Source: an uncultured Aquimarina sp. (GTDB lineage Bacteria; Bacteroidota; Bacteroidia; Flavobacteriales; Flavobacteriaceae). Taken from it: a stretch of DNA of 64,000 bases. The position numbers were made by a program, and so were the translations under genes. The stretch lies in NCBI GenBank assembly GCA_947499005.1, contig CANMML010000020.1, positions 16,522 through 80,521 of the forward strand. Direction: 5' to 3'. Below are positions 44,403-54,910 of this stretch, piece after piece (within the stretch, counting starts at the first letter, position 1; each line of letters starts with the position of its first letter). The notes under the pieces are model-generated. The model was not told the DNA's origin. It worked only from the letters and a program-made list of their open reading frames with translations, and ran no database searches.

Positions 44403-45569
44403 TTAACCTCCATTAATTACCCCAGAGCCTATCAACTCATCATTTTGATACCAAGCAACAAATTGACCTTCTTGAATTGCAAATTGAGCATTTTCAAAAG
44501 CTACTTTCAACCCTATCTTATCCATATAAAGAGTTGCTTTTTCTAACTCTTGTCGGTAACGAATTCTAGCTAAAACATCTAAAGACTCTCCTTCTTTCAA
44601 CGCTAGATCTGGTCTCACCCAATGTAATTCGTTAATAGCTACAAATAAGTTTTTCCTCCACAAGCCAGGATGTTGTTTTCCTTGCCCTGTGTAAATCGTA
44701 TTTGTTGCTACATCTGTTTCTAGAATAAATAATGGCAATGGTGTACCCCCAACTCCTAGGCCCTTACGCTGACCTTTAGTAAAAAAATGTGCCCCTATGT
44801 GCTCTCCTACTTTTTTACCATCCGATACATCGTAAGCATAATTAAATATGCGCTCACCATTATCCCTAGCATATTTTTCGTGATCTGCAGCTATTTCAAT
44901 AATAGCTCCATTTTTTGGTTTTAATTGCTGTTGTAAAAAATCTGGCAATCTTACTTTCCCTATAAAACACAATCCCTGCGAGTCTTTTTTATCTGCAGTA
45001 ATTAAATCTTGAGCTGCAGCTATTTCTCGCACCTTTGGCTTTAATAATTCTCCTACAGGAAATAATGTCTTTGCCAACTGTTCTTGAGATAATTGACACA
45101 AAAAGTAAGATTGATCTTTATTAGGATCTACTCCTGCTAATAAATGATATACCTCGTTACCACTTTCATCAATAGTCGTTTGCTTTCTACAATAGTGCCC
45201 CGTAGCAACATAATCGGCTCCTAGGTCCAATGCTATTTTTAAAAAAACATCAAATTTAATTTCTCGATTGCATAGTACATCTGGATTTGGTGTCCTCCCT
45301 TTTTTATACTCGGCAAACATATAGTCTACAATACGCTCCTTATATTCTTCACTTAAATCAACCGTCTGAAAAGGAATTCCTAGTTTTTCAGCTACCAATA
45401 ATGCATCATTACTGTCATCTAACCAAGGACATTCATCGGAAATAGTTACTGAATCGTCGTGCCAATTCTTCATAAAAAGCCCTATCACCTCATAGCCTTG
45501 CTCTTTTAATAAATAAGCAGCAACGCTAGAATCTACACCACCCGATAAACCAACAATAACTCTTTTCAA
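44403..45569 (-). CDS. mnmA: tRNA-specific 2-thiouridylase
   Basis: 388 residues. The PP-loop SGGVDSSV near the N-terminus, the two catalytic cysteines in PDVLCNRE (C100) and QGLCFIGK (C201), and the [11 protein letters not shown] and GQHPG-like regions are all present. It makes s2U34 in tRNAs for Lys, Glu and Gln. A TATTTTTG -7 box is found upstream on the minus strand (45591-45598). It diverges from the SUI1 gene. Confidence 0.97.
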   Translation of the reverse strand: MKRVIVGLSGGVDSSVAAYLLKEQGYEVIGLFMKNWHDDSVTISDECPWLDDSNDALLVAEKLGIPFQTVDLSEEYKERIVDYMFAEYKKGRTPNPDVLCNREIKFDVFLKIALDLGADYVATGHYCRKQTTIDESGNEVYHLLAGVDPNKDQSYFLCQLSQEQLAKTLFPVGELLKPKVREIAAAQDLITADKKDSQGLCFIGKVRLPDFLQQQLKPKNGAIIEIAADHEKYARDNGERIFNYAYDVSDGKKVGEHIGAHFFTKGQRKGLGVGGTPLPLFILETDVATNTIYTGQGKQHPGLWRKNLFVAINELHWVRPDLALKEGESLDVLARIRYRQELEKATLYMDKIGLKVAFENAQFAIQEGQFVAWYQNDELIGSGVINGG

Positions 45570-45669
45570 TTTCTTTTAGATTTTGATCTACAAAAATACA
45601 ATATTTAGCATTTATTGAATGAAGTAACACTCTTAAGAACTTACTAATATTATTATTTTTGTATCTGTT

Positions 45670-46017
45670 ATGAAAAAGAAAAAATTAGGATTAGAGGATT
45701 TAGGTGGCTTTGTGTTTTCGACTAATGATAATTTCGAATACGAAACAGATGAAAATATCGAAACGCTTCCTCCTCATAAGCAATACCTAGAAGCTCACTT
45801 TAGTAATAAAGGAAGGGGAGGAAAAATAGTTACTATTGTCAAAGGTTTTGAAGGCACCGATGAAGACCTTAAAATTCTTGGCAAATTATTAAAAACCAAA
45901 TGTGGTGTTGGAGGAGCTGTAAAAGACGGAGAAATTATCATTCAGGGGAATTACCGAGATAAGGTTATGGAAATCTTGAAAAAAGAAAAATACAATGTAA
46001 AACGTATAGGTGGATAA
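45670..46017 (+). CDS. SUI1/eIF1-like translation factor (YciH family)
   Basis: 115 residues. The C-terminal 80 residues form the SUI1 fold: GGKIVTIVKGFEG, LKILGKLLKTKCGVGGAVKDGEIIIQG, and YNVKRIGG at the end. The N-terminal part is short and variable. Bacterial YciH proteins are linked to translation start-site fidelity and stress. A TATTTTTG -7 box lies at 45654-45661, only 8 bp before the ATG, so the mRNA has almost no leader. Confidence 0.93.
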   Translation: MKKKKLGLEDLGGFVFSTNDNFEYETDENIETLPPHKQYLEAHFSNKGRGGKIVTIVKGFEGTDEDLKILGKLLKTKCGVGGAVKDGEIIIQGNYRDKVMEILKKEKYNVKRIGG

Positions 46018-46024
46018 TGTTAAG

Positions 46025-46095
46025 AGTTATGAGTTGTCAGTTAACAGTTGATAGCTTTTTTTAAACTCACAACACCCAACCGACAACTCACAACT
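46025..46095. repeat. Long imperfect inverted repeat built of degenerate heptads
   Basis: The left arm 46025-46050 (AGTTATGAGTTGTCAGTTAA then CAGTTG) pairs with the right arm 46070-46095 (CAACACCCAACCGACAACTC then ACAACT) with a few mismatches that are mostly G-U compatible. The right arm ends 5 bp before the ATG at 46101. It could act as a terminator for the SUI1 gene or hide the next start codon. Confidence 0.6.
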
Positions 46096-46100
46096 AAACT

Positions 46101-46943
46101 ATGGTAAAACTAAATATTGGCGGAGTACCAGAACATTTCAATCTCCCATGGCATTTATGCATTGAAGAAGGCGCATTTAAAGATGCTGAAATTAATCTTC
46201 AATGGAATGAATATGCTGGCGGAACTGGAGCCATGTGTAAGGGTTTACGAGATGGAGACATCGATATCGCAATCATCCTTAGCGAAGGAATTGTAAAAGA
46301 TATCATTGCTGGTAATCCTTCTAAAATTATCCAGACTTATATTGAAACTCCTTTAGTTTGGGGGATCCATGTCGGAGCAAATGCTACTCCTACAACAATT
46401 ACTGATTTAAAAGGCGAAAAGGCAGCTATTAGTCGTTTTGGCTCGGGAAGTCACTTAATGGCTTACGTACATGCGCAGCAACAAGGGTGGAATACTTCTG
46501 AACTAGATTTTGATGTCATTCAGAATTTAAATGGAGCTATTGATAGTCTATCAAAAACCAACAACTATTTCCTTTGGGAGCACTTTACTACAAAACCATT
46601 AGTTGACAATGGTACTTTTCGTAGGATTGGAGATATTCCTACGCCTTGGCCTTGTTTTGTAATCGCTGTCCGTGAAGAAATTTTAAATACAGAACCCGAA
46701 GCTATAAAACAGGTGTTACAAGTTATCAATAACAAAACTAGATCTTTCAAAAATACCCCTGAGATCGATCAACTTTTAGCAGAGCGCTATCAACAACAAT
46801 TAGCCGATATTAAAAAATGGCTATCCATTACCGAATGGAGCCAACAACAAATAAATATTGAAACCCTAGATAAGATACAAAGCCAATTATTTGATTTAGA
46901 TATTATCAATAAAAAAGTGAATAGTAGTATACTTCAATGGTAA
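46101..46943 (+). CDS. Periplasmic-binding-protein-like (SsuA/THI5-type) protein without signal peptide
   Basis: 280 residues. The fold resembles the type 2 solute-binding proteins of the SsuA/NMT1/TauA group: LNIGGVPEHFNLPWHLCIEEGAF, GTGAMCKGLRDGDIDIAIILSEG, and DLKGEKAAISRFGSGSHLMAYVH. The usual export signal is absent: the protein begins MVKLNIGG. No permease or ATPase gene is next to it. It is therefore either a cytoplasmic enzyme-like relative (THI5 or MqnA/D-like) or a binding protein with another route. The substrate is unknown. Confidence 0.8.
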   Translation: MVKLNIGGVPEHFNLPWHLCIEEGAFKDAEINLQWNEYAGGTGAMCKGLRDGDIDIAIILSEGIVKDIIAGNPSKIIQTYIETPLVWGIHVGANATPTTITDLKGEKAAISRFGSGSHLMAYVHAQQQGWNTSELDFDVIQNLNGAIDSLSKTNNYFLWEHFTTKPLVDNGTFRRIGDIPTPWPCFVIAVREEILNTEPEAIKQVLQVINNKTRSFKNTPEIDQLLAERYQQQLADIKKWLSITEWSQQQINIETLDKIQSQLFDLDIINKKVNSSILQW

Positions 46944-46981
46944 GTAATACCGTTATTTGTGCTTTAAAAATGTAGTAAACA

Positions 46982-47566
46982 ATGAGTGTATTAAAGGCTG
47001 GATTAGAAAAGAGAAGCAATACTACTTGTGAATTATGTGGGAATATCGAAAATCTCAATATTTATGAGGTTCCTCCTATTCCTAAAAAAATAACGCTTAA
47101 TGAAAGCTTATTAATTTGCAGCACTTGTTCTCATCAAATAGAAAATCCAGATGAGATGGACGCAAATCATTGGAGATGCCTTAACGATAGTATGTGGAGT
47201 GAGCATTTGCCTATCCAAATAGTATCTTGGCGCATGCTTTCTCGTCTAAAAAATGAAGGCTGGCCTCAAGATTTATTGGATATGATGTACCTAAATGAAG
47301 ATGCACTTGTTTGGGCTAAAGCTACTGGGGAAGGAGAAGCAGATCCAAATAAAATTATCCACCGTGATAGTAATGGAGTGATTATCGAAGCTGGAGACAG
47401 TGTCGTTTTAATTAAAGACCTTCCCGTAAAAGGATCCAGTATGATCGCCAAACGAGGCACCGCTGTTAGACGTGTTTCCTTAGACCATGATAACGAAGAG
47501 TACATAGAAGGAAAGGTAGATGGACAACATATCGTTATTTTAACTAAATATGTAAAGAAAATTTAA
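46982..47566 (+). CDS. PhnA-family protein
   Basis: 194 residues. The N-terminal zinc ribbon CELCGN...ICSTCSHQI is followed by the PhnA domain at the C-terminus (VIIEAGDSVVLIKDLPVKGSS, AKRGTAVRRVSL, GKVDGQHIVILTKYVKK). Despite the name, this family is not required for phosphonate breakdown and its function is not settled. It lies 38 bp after the binding-protein gene on the same strand. Confidence 0.9.
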   Translation: MSVLKAGLEKRSNTTCELCGNIENLNIYEVPPIPKKITLNESLLICSTCSHQIENPDEMDANHWRCLNDSMWSEHLPIQIVSWRMLSRLKNEGWPQDLLDMMYLNEDALVWAKATGEGEADPNKIIHRDSNGVIIEAGDSVVLIKDLPVKGSSMIAKRGTAVRRVSLDHDNEEYIEGKVDGQHIVILTKYVKKI

Positions 47567-47584
47567 GCCCTAAAAAATTACAAC

Positions 47585-48070
47585 ATGCAACAAAAAAGTA
47601 CGTTTCAGTTTATATTACCTTATGCAATAGCCTTATTTGGTATACGACTAGTAATGGATATTATTATAAAACAATTTGGACTTGGATATGAAGGTGAAAG
47701 TTACGGAGGAATAGTAGCCTTTTTTATCGAAATAGGTGCTATTTTCTTTACTACTTTCAAGTATAAAAAATGGCTAAATGGTGAAATGAGATTTTCGGAA
47801 GGAGTGAAAATTGGAGTTGGACTAATGCTTTTAATCGGAGCTTTTTTCTCTCTCTATTTATTTATTCATCATAAATTTATCGATCCAACTTATCAAGAGA
47901 AATTAGTTGCAGAGGCTAGTGCTGTTATGCACAAAGAACTTCCAAATGTAAATGCTGAAGATCTAAAACCAAACGCAATACTTGGCTTTAGTATGAGTAT
48001 CCTAAAATATATTTTTATTGGTGCTTTTGGAGGAATTATTAGTGCTGCCATTTTAAAAACTGAAAAATAA
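47585..48070 (+). CDS. DUF4199 membrane protein
   Basis: 161 residues with four predicted membrane helices: FQFILPYAIALFGIRLVM, GGIVAFFIEIGAIFF, VGLMLLIGAFFSLYLF and SILKYIFIGAFGGIISAAIL. The layout matches DUF4199, a Bacteroidota-specific family. Its stop codon overlaps the ATG of the glycosyltransferase by 1 bp, so the two are coupled, and it may act as its membrane partner. Function unknown. Confidence 0.9.
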   Translation: MQQKSTFQFILPYAIALFGIRLVMDIIIKQFGLGYEGESYGGIVAFFIEIGAIFFTTFKYKKWLNGEMRFSEGVKIGVGLMLLIGAFFSLYLFIHHKFIDPTYQEKLVAEASAVMHKELPNVNAEDLKPNAILGFSMSILKYIFIGAFGGIISAAILKTEK

Positions 48071-49017
48071 TGCTTGATCTATCCATTGTTATTCCTTTAT
48101 TAAACGAAGAAGATTCTATAAACGAATTGTATCAATGGGTTAAAAAAGTTGTTGATCAGGAAGGTTATTCCTATGAAATTCTTTTCATAGATGACGGAAG
48201 TTCCGATAATTCTTGGAATATAATTGAAACCATTCGAAAAAGTGACGCCCAAGTTAAAGGAATTCGTTTCTTGAAAAACTATGGAAAATCTCAAGCTTTA
48301 CATGCTGGTTTTGAAATTTGTAATGGACAAGTCATTATTACCATGGATGCCGATCTTCAAGATAATCCCGAAGAAATTCCTGAGTTATACAACATGGTTG
48401 TTAAAGAAAAATATGATCTTGTTTCTGGATGGAAAAAGAAGCGCTACGATTCGGTGCTTTGGAAAAATATTCCTTCTAAATTTTTTAATACTGCAGCAAG
48501 ATTTACTTCTGGGATTAAACTCAATGATTTCAATTGTGGTCTAAAAGCATATCACCATCATGTAATAGAAAACATTAATGTCTATGGTGAAATGCACCGC
48601 TATATTCCCATCCTTGCCAAAAATCAAGGGTTTACTAATATCGGTGAAAAAGAAGTAAAACACCAAGCTCGAAAATACGGTACAACCAAGTTTGGCGCTG
48701 AACGTTTTATCAATGGCTTTTTGGATCTAATCACCATTTGGTTTATCTCTAAATTCGGAAAACGTCCAATGCACTTTTTTGGTTTAGTCGGCACACTCAT
48801 CTTTTTAATCGGGTTCTTTTTCATCCTCTACCTTGGTATTGACAAATTATATTTAAATAAAGCTGGCAGGCTCATTACAGCCCGTCCTCAGTTTTATATT
48901 TCTCTGACATGTATGGTATTAGGAACTCAGTTTTTCTTAGCTGGTTTTTTAGGCGAAATACTCCTCTCTAATAAAAGTAAAAAAAGCAAAAGATATAAGA
49001 TTTTAGAGACCATATAA
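48070..49017 (+). CDS. GT2 glycosyltransferase, polyprenyl-phosphate-sugar type (GtrB/DPM-like)
   Basis: 315 residues. The GT2 domain has [10 protein letters not shown], the D-D-G motif in [25 protein letters not shown] with the DxD, and [11 protein letters not shown]. Two C-terminal membrane helices ([38 protein letters not shown]) complete the GtrB-like topology. It would transfer a sugar from a nucleotide donor to undecaprenyl phosphate at the inner membrane. The DUF4199 gene overlaps its start. Confidence 0.93.
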   Translation: MLDLSIVIPLLNEEDSINELYQWVKKVVDQEGYSYEILFIDDGSSDNSWNIIETIRKSDAQVKGIRFLKNYGKSQALHAGFEICNGQVIITMDADLQDNPEEIPELYNMVVKEKYDLVSGWKKKRYDSVLWKNIPSKFFNTAARFTSGIKLNDFNCGLKAYHHHVIENINVYGEMHRYIPILAKNQGFTNIGEKEVKHQARKYGTTKFGAERFINGFLDLITIWFISKFGKRPMHFFGLVGTLIFLIGFFFILYLGIDKLYLNKAGRLITARPQFYISLTCMVLGTQFFLAGFLGEILLSNKSKKSKRYKILETI

Positions 49018-49069
49018 TACTCCTTATTTTGAGTTGTATTTGTTACATTTGCAATTCAATTTAGATACA

Positions 49070-50803
49070 ATGAGTACATTAAGTCCTGAAATTATCGCTA
49101 ACTATCAGGAATGGTTAAGCCCTGTTTTTGACACTGAAACCCAGAATACTATCAACGAATTAGTAGCTAACAACCCTTCCGAATTGGAAGATAGCTTCTA
49201 TAAAAATCTTGAATTTGGTACTGGTGGAATGCGAGGGGTAATGGGAGTCGGAACCAATCGTATCAACAAATACACACTTGGCAAGAGCACTCAAGGATTA
49301 AGTAATTACTTAAAGTCTCAATTTGAAGGAGAATCTCTAAAGGCTGTAATTGCTTTCGATTGTAGACATAATAGTGATACACTAGCACAAACTGTCGCAG
49401 AAGTATTCGCTGCAAATGGTATCGAGGTGTTCTTATTTTCAAGCCTTCGTACGACACCCGAATTATCTTTTGCTGTAAGACATTTACAATGCCATTGTGG
49501 TATCGTATTAACCGCAAGTCATAATCCACCAGAATATAATGGATATAAGGTTTACTGGAATGACGGTGGGCAATTAGTCCCTCCTCATGACAAAGGAGTT
49601 ATAGACAGCATTAATGCATTAAGCTATAGTGATATTAAATTTGAAGCCGATCCATCATTAATTAAATTAATCGATGAGGAAGTAGACGCTCCTTTCATTG
49701 AAGCATCTGCTAAACACGCTAGTATAGCGGCTACTCAGGAAGCTAAAGATGATTTAACGATTGTATTTACTTCTTTACACGGAACATCTATTAAATCGGT
49801 TCCTCCTGCGTTAGAAAAAGCGGGTTTTAAAAATGTACATATTGTAAAGGAACAAGCCGAACCTAATGGAAATTTCCCAACTGTAAAATCACCTAATCCA
49901 GAAGAAACAGAAGCATTAGCTATGGCTACTGAATTAGCTAAAAAAGTAAATGCTGATATTTTAATTGGAACGGATCCTGATTGTGATCGTTTGGGTATAG
50001 CAGTTAGAGATACTGATAACGAATTGAAATTAGTTAACGGAAACCAAACTATGGTTGTTATGGTTGACTTTTTACTAAATCAATTCAAACAAAAAAATAG
50101 CGGCTTCAAAGGGAATGAATTTATCGCATCTACGATTGTATCTACCCCTATGATTCGCACATTAGCGAATAGCTATGGAGTAACTTATAAAGAAACTCTT
50201 ACAGGGTTTAAATGGATTGGAAAATTAATTAATGATTTCCCTGAGCTAAATTTTATTGGTGGTGGAGAAGAAAGTTATGGCTTCTTAGTTGGTGATTTTG
50301 TTCGTGATAAAGATGCTGTAACAAGTACTTTATTAGCCTGTGAAATTGCTGCTTATCAAAAAGCTAACGGAAGCTCTTTCTTTGAATTACTGATCGAATT
50401 ATATCAAAAACATGGATTCTTTAAGGAGCATTTAGTTTCTTTAGTTAAAAAGGGAATCTCTGGCGCTGAAGAAATCAAGCAAAAGATGATTGATCTTCGT
50501 GAAAACCCTTTAAAAGAAGTAGGTGGGTCTTCAGTTGTTTATATTGAAGATTACCAAACTGGGAAAGCGAAAAACTTCCAAACTCAAGAAGAATCTGATA
50601 TTGATTTGCCAAAATCGAACGTATTGATTTATTATACAGAAGACGGAACTAAGATTGCAGCAAGACCTAGTGGTACAGAACCAAAAATAAAATTCTACAT
50701 CAGTGTTCAAACAGCATTAGAAAATGCTTCTGAATACGAGAATAGCAATACTGAACTAAACACTAAAATTGATGGTATTTTAAAGGAATTAGGGCTGAAG
50801 TAA
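49070..50803 (+). CDS. Phosphoglucomutase/phosphomannomutase
   Basis: 577 residues from the ATG at 49070. A longer reading from a TTG at 49034 is rejected because a TACATTTG -7 box (49044-49051) lies inside it. The alpha-D-phosphohexomutase signatures are complete: [12 protein letters not shown], the phosphoserine loop [13 protein letters not shown], the metal loop DPDCDRLG, the sugar loop GGGEESYG and the phosphate loop [12 protein letters not shown]. It interconverts hexose 1- and 6-phosphates; which hexose is preferred cannot be read off. Confidence 0.95.
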   Translation: MSTLSPEIIANYQEWLSPVFDTETQNTINELVANNPSELEDSFYKNLEFGTGGMRGVMGVGTNRINKYTLGKSTQGLSNYLKSQFEGESLKAVIAFDCRHNSDTLAQTVAEVFAANGIEVFLFSSLRTTPELSFAVRHLQCHCGIVLTASHNPPEYNGYKVYWNDGGQLVPPHDKGVIDSINALSYSDIKFEADPSLIKLIDEEVDAPFIEASAKHASIAATQEAKDDLTIVFTSLHGTSIKSVPPALEKAGFKNVHIVKEQAEPNGNFPTVKSPNPEETEALAMATELAKKVNADILIGTDPDCDRLGIAVRDTDNELKLVNGNQTMVVMVDFLLNQFKQKNSGFKGNEFIASTIVSTPMIRTLANSYGVTYKETLTGFKWIGKLINDFPELNFIGGGEESYGFLVGDFVRDKDAVTSTLLACEIAAYQKANGSSFFELLIELYQKHGFFKEHLVSLVKKGISGAEEIKQKMIDLRENPLKEVGGSSVVYIEDYQTGKAKNFQTQEESDIDLPKSNVLIYYTEDGTKIAARPSGTEPKIKFYISVQTALENASEYENSNTELNTKIDGILKELGLK

Positions 50804-50832
50804 GCACTATAACAAAATAAGTAAACTATAAA

Positions 50833-50870
50833 AAAATCCAAGACTTGAAATACATCAAGTCTTGGATTTT
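50833..50870. terminator. Bidirectional terminator between phosphohexomutase and filament operon
   Basis: A 16-bp perfect stem (50833-50848 with 50855-50870, core TCCAAGACTTGA/TCAAGTCTTGGA) and AATACA loop with A/T-runs on both sides. It ends both the phosphohexomutase gene and the long minus-strand operon. Confidence 0.92.
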
Positions 50871-50902
50871 TTTATAAAATATTAGATAGGGAGACTTTGT
50901 CT

Positions 50903-51421
50903 CTAAAAAGAACTTAATCGCTGTAGGTGTACTTCACAAAATAAATGATACTTCCCAGTTCTATAATTTTTCTGTTTCTCGAAGTTCACATGGGTAATAT
51001 TCCCAAATGTATATTCTTGTTCCATCTTGTATAATAATTCTATTATACCATTATAACCACCTTTTAAAGTAAACGTATTGGTTATCGTTTTACTTTTAGT
51101 TTCCTCATTTATGTAGATATGAGGTTCACTATAATTTTCAATGAGTAATTTTTGATCTACAGCTAGTGTATGTAATACCTCTAATAAGTCGTTAGTAATC
51201 GAACCTGACGAAATATTATAAGAGGCTAAAAAATCATCGTATGCCTTATCTTTTTCGTGTAACTTTTTTAATTGAATTGGAGTAGAATTATACAATTGCT
51301 CGTTTACCACAAGAGATTTATATTGCCTTTTTAATTGTATTGTTTTTCTAAATGCAAAAAAATAAGATACTACAGCTAATAAAAACACTCCTCCAATACT
51401 ATATTTCTGTTTAGCTGTCAT
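50903..51421 (-). CDS. GspM/PilO-like assembly protein of the filament operon
   Basis: 172 residues: a short cytoplasmic tail, one membrane helix at 6-23 (YSIGGVFLLAVVSYFFAF), a coiled-coil-like stretch (RQYKSLVVNEQLYNSTPIQL) and a small alpha/beta periplasmic domain (TFTLKGGYNGIIELLYKMEQEY). This size and topology fit PilO/GspM. Sequence identity to known members is low, so the call leans on position: it is the last gene of the operon, 1 bp after the GspL/PilN-like gene. It would pair with that protein in the inner-membrane platform. Confidence 0.7.
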   Translation of the reverse strand: MTAKQKYSIGGVFLLAVVSYFFAFRKTIQLKRQYKSLVVNEQLYNSTPIQLKKLHEKDKAYDDFLASYNISSGSITNDLLEVLHTLAVDQKLLIENYSEPHIYINEETKSKTITNTFTLKGGYNGIIELLYKMEQEYTFGNITHVNFEKQKNYRTGKYHLFCEVHLQRLSSF

Positions 51422-51422
51422 A

Positions 51423-52616
51423 TTATTTCAGGTATATTAATATGTTAAAACTAGCAGTTCTTGCAGAAATATCTTTAAAATCCTCTATAATCAGTTGCTT
51501 TAAAAAAGTGTTTTTTTCTAAGCCTGTCGTCCAGTCAAAAAAGGCTTCTTTTTCATTTGTTTTACCTTCAAATATTATTGTTTTAATCTTCTGAAGGATT
51601 TCCTTTTTGGGCCTTACCCCCTTTATCAAAGGCTGATAATTAACATTTGATAATGTTATACTCGAAGGCATGTCTTCTATAATACTACTTATGAATTGCG
51701 AACTACTAGAAAACCCCGTCTGCTGTATACTTTTAATAAGCGCTGCTTTTTTGTCTACACTAGCTTTTGTTTTATCAAGCGTCTCTTTCTGGATACTAAA
51801 TAATTGTTGATTTTGTGTTAACTGCTCCACTTTTTTAAAAGTGCTTGCAAATACCAAACTATTAATAAGCAAAGCAATTACTAAAATACTTATTGAAGTA
51901 ACAACACCTAATTTGTAGTATCTAGACTGACTATAATCTCTATATAGTCTATTATTTAACTCCTTGGTATTAGAAAATATTTCAGCTCTAGGGTTAAAAA
52001 AATAAAGCCCTACGGCTAAAGGTAATATAAAAGCAGATTGTATATCGGTACCGGCTATATTGTATTGTACTGTATAATTATCTTTATTTGGTGATATTTT
52101 AACATCATCAGTGTAGTCAATTGATGCCGTTTTGGAATATAAAGTTTCATAAGAAATAAATTCCTGAAGAGGAATTAGATAAGAGTTACCTATATACAAG
52201 CTTATAACTTGAAATCCTTTTGTGTGATATAAGTCAACAAGTTCGTCAACAACTTTCTTTCTACAAATACTAACAAAACATCGCTGAGCATTATAAAAAT
52301 TTTCAAAGTAAAAATCGTTGTAATTTATATTTGGAAAGGCAAGAGAAAAATCTGCATTTTCTTTCTTAAAAGAAGTTATCTCTTTTGTAAGTACTTGTTG
52401 TGAACTTAGCCCAATAATAACAGGGTATTTGTTACCAAACTCATTCTTTACTTCCTCTATTGCATCGAACTCCTTAAAGGTTTCTATCTGAAATCCTTCT
52501 TTAGTTAACAAAAAAACACAAGCCGAAATAGGGTTAGAAGTTAAACCACTTTCTTCAACGACTAAAAGCCTTTTCCCTAATTTAAGATGTTGTTTTATTT
52601 GTTGTAAAGAAATCAT
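51423..52616 (-). CDS. GspL/PilM-PilN-like assembly protein
   Basis: 397 residues. The first 230 residues are a cytoplasmic domain that could be a degenerate actin-like fold (LLVVEESGL, PVIIGLSSQQVLTKEI). A membrane helix at about 236-262 (LGVVTSISILVIALLINSLVFAS) is followed by a coiled coil and a periplasmic PilN-like domain (SSQFISSIIEDMPSSITLSNV). This single-chain layout is that of GspL, or a PilM-PilN fusion. It would link the ATPase to the periplasmic part of the platform. Confidence 0.72.
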   Translation of the reverse strand: MISLQQIKQHLKLGKRLLVVEESGLTSNPISACVFLLTKEGFQIETFKEFDAIEEVKNEFGNKYPVIIGLSSQQVLTKEITSFKKENADFSLAFPNINYNDFYFENFYNAQRCFVSICRKKVVDELVDLYHTKGFQVISLYIGNSYLIPLQEFISYETLYSKTASIDYTDDVKISPNKDNYTVQYNIAGTDIQSAFILPLAVGLYFFNPRAEIFSNTKELNNRLYRDYSQSRYYKLGVVTSISILVIALLINSLVFASTFKKVEQLTQNQQLFSIQKETLDKTKASVDKKAALIKSIQQTGFSSSSQFISSIIEDMPSSITLSNVNYQPLIKGVRPKKEILQKIKTIIFEGKTNEKEAFFDWTTGLEKNTFLKQLIIEDFKDISARTASFNILIYLK

Positions 52617-52629
52617 AAATTAAAAACTA

Positions 52630-54909
52630 CTAATAGAATACCGTTGGCTTTATTAAAATGTTCAACTTACTTTTACTATCTGTTCTTGACCTTCTGCTAA
52701 ATAGCCATTTAAGAATGGGTATTTTGGATAATAAAGGAACACCTGAACCTCTATCACTTTTACGTTTCTCTTCTAGCCCCCCTAAAATAGCGACATCATT
52801 TTCATGCATCCTTAAGATTGAAGAAAAACGACGACTACTAATATCTGGTGGAGCAGCCTCACTAATACGATCTCCAAAACTTGATTGTATCACTTGTATA
52901 TCCAAGGTAATTTGACCATTCCCTGCCACAAAGGGCTTGAATTCTATTGCTAATTCCGCATCAATAGGCGAAAAATTAGTTATTTCTGAGGTTTGTGGGT
53001 TTTGTGTTCCAATAAAATTTTGATTTACTACTTGATAATAAGTCGTTTCTCCACTAGATAAATATGCCTTATGTCCATTTAAGGTACTTAATTTTGGCGT
53101 GGATAAAATTTTAATATTACCATTAGTCTCCTCAGCTCTTAGATCTACATAAAACCTAGAACCTAATCGCCCTAAATTCAACGAACTAAAACCTTTAAAA
53201 CCTCCTATTATTTTTTGAAAATCTCTATTATTAACAATACGATCAAAAGTTGATCCTGAAACTCGTCCATTAGTATTTGGGAATGCTACTCCTCTACTTT
53301 GTGTATCCTCTGCTCCAACTCCTAACTCTAATCCAGCATCTATAGTAGCATTCTTAGATACTTCTAGAATCATCACCTCTAACAAAATTACAGGTACAGG
53401 TTTATCAACATAACTAACAAAATTTTTAAATTTTTGCACTCGAACTCCTGGACCACTTACAATAAAACCATTTAGCTCTACATCCATTTTCACATCTAGT
53501 CCCTCCAATACAGTATCTGGAAAAAGAGATGTAATAGCTCCCAAACCTTGAGTATTAGATTGACTAGATCTAGAACCTCTATCACTAAAACTATTATTAT
53601 TATTGTTACCTAATCTGTTATTCCCATTAAACTGGTTATTATTATTGAACGAGTTCGTATTCGCCCCATTATTAAGCCTATTATTATTCTGAAGACCTCT
53701 CCCTTGATTTGAAAAAGAATTTCCATTCCCCACAAAATTCAATCCCCCTCCATTATTAAAACTATTTGATAGTCGAGAGGTTGAACCACCACCATTAGAT
53801 GCATCACCTAATAATTCAACGGAACGATATTGCAATGGAATAAATTCTATTCTATTTAATGTAAGCTGCCCCTCTGTTCCAAAGAAATAAAGATTGTTTT
53901 CTTTTTTAAATGTAAAGCGATCACTAGCAGAAGCACTTCCACCTTTACTACTCGAACCACTCCCTGTATTTTCAAACACTTTGGTCAGTAAATTATCAAA
54001 TTTAATACGCTCAGATTTAAAAGTAGTTTGTCCTGAATTCTCTAAAGGAGAAGCCAGGAAAACGTCAAGATTAAATTCTTCAGCTAGTGTATATACCAAA
54101 TCTGCAATAGAAATGTCTTTAACATCTAGCTTTAAAATTTTATTTTCTTGATCTAAGATTTCGTAAAAGAAACTTGCTTTTTTTCTTTTAGGTCTAATTC
54201 TGCTACTAGCATTACTTCCCTTTGCCCCAGATCGATTATTGCGATCTTGAATTTCGGATTCAATAGTATTAAAAATAAAAAAGCCATCCTCAGTTTTTTC
54301 AAATTCTAAACCATTAGAAAGGCTTAATTTATCTATTGCCGTTTCAAAAGATACACCGTTGATAAAAGCACTTAGCTTTTTTGATTTTAAACTTGGACTA
54401 TATAACAAATTACGTCCAGAAACGGTCATCACTTTTCTAAAAACTTTATCTAAAGGATCTTCATTTAAATTAAGGCTTAATTGATCGTTATTAACATTAT
54501 ACAAAACCTCTATTTCTTTTTCTTTAATAGGTACTTCTGGCTTTGCATAAGGCTTTATAGATAAAATATTTCCTATAAAATCAATTTCTAAATTATACTC
54601 TTTAGCTAAAAATACAAGTAGATCCCCAACATTGACATCTGTAAATCCATTTACAATATTGATACTGTTCAGTTGTTGATCAACATTGATGTTTACTTTA
54701 TGAATTTTAGAAACAGCTAATAAAAAATTAGCCAATGATGTGTTCGAAATATTAACATTTAATTTTTCTTCTAAACCAGGAACCTCTGCTTTAAGAATTT
54801 CAACACGATTTTTAATACTATTTATTCGGGTACTTGTACTGTATTTCTGCGACCATGAAGAAATAGTCGAAAAAATTAATACTAAAAGGATTATATATTG
54901 TTTCTTCAT
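52630..54909 (-). CDS. Secretin of the filament operon (GspD/PilQ family)
   Basis: 759 residues. Signal peptide IILLVLIFSTISSWSQ. Several N-domains follow: STN/N0-like units at 45-125 (ISNTSLANFLLAVSKIHKVNINV), 150-210 and 255-320 (DISIADLVYTLAEEFNLDVFLA). A long Asn/Gly/Ser-rich insertion spans about residues 373-450. The secretin core has VPVILLEVMILEVSKNATIDAGLELG and ends with the signature VPLLSKIPILKWLFSRR and LNILIKPTVFY. It forms the outer-membrane gate. No pilotin gene or C-terminal S-domain is evident. Confidence 0.93.
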   Translation of the reverse strand: MKKQYIILLVLIFSTISSWSQKYSTSTRINSIKNRVEILKAEVPGLEEKLNVNISNTSLANFLLAVSKIHKVNINVDQQLNSINIVNGFTDVNVGDLLVFLAKEYNLEIDFIGNILSIKPYAKPEVPIKEKEIEVLYNVNNDQLSLNLNEDPLDKVFRKVMTVSGRNLLYSPSLKSKKLSAFINGVSFETAIDKLSLSNGLEFEKTEDGFFIFNTIESEIQDRNNRSGAKGSNASSRIRPKRKKASFFYEILDQENKILKLDVKDISIADLVYTLAEEFNLDVFLASPLENSGQTTFKSERIKFDNLLTKVFENTGSGSSSKGGSASASDRFTFKKENNLYFFGTEGQLTLNRIEFIPLQYRSVELLGDASNGGGSTSRLSNSFNNGGGLNFVGNGNSFSNQGRGLQNNNRLNNGANTNSFNNNNQFNGNNRLGNNNNNSFSDRGSRSSQSNTQGLGAITSLFPDTVLEGLDVKMDVELNGFIVSGPGVRVQKFKNFVSYVDKPVPVILLEVMILEVSKNATIDAGLELGVGAEDTQSRGVAFPNTNGRVSGSTFDRIVNNRDFQKIIGGFKGFSSLNLGRLGSRFYVDLRAEETNGNIKILSTPKLSTLNGHKAYLSSGETTYYQVVNQNFIGTQNPQTSEITNFSPIDAELAIEFKPFVAGNGQITLDIQVIQSSFGDRISEAAPPDISSRRFSSILRMHENDVAILGGLEEKRKSDRGSGVPLLSKIPILKWLFSRRSRTDSKSKLNILIKPTVFY

Positions 54910-54910
54910 T

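Noticed and set aside
49034..49069. Upstream TTG start for the phosphohexomutase
   Set aside because: A -7 promoter box lies inside the extension, and the ATG at 49070 begins the conserved protein.
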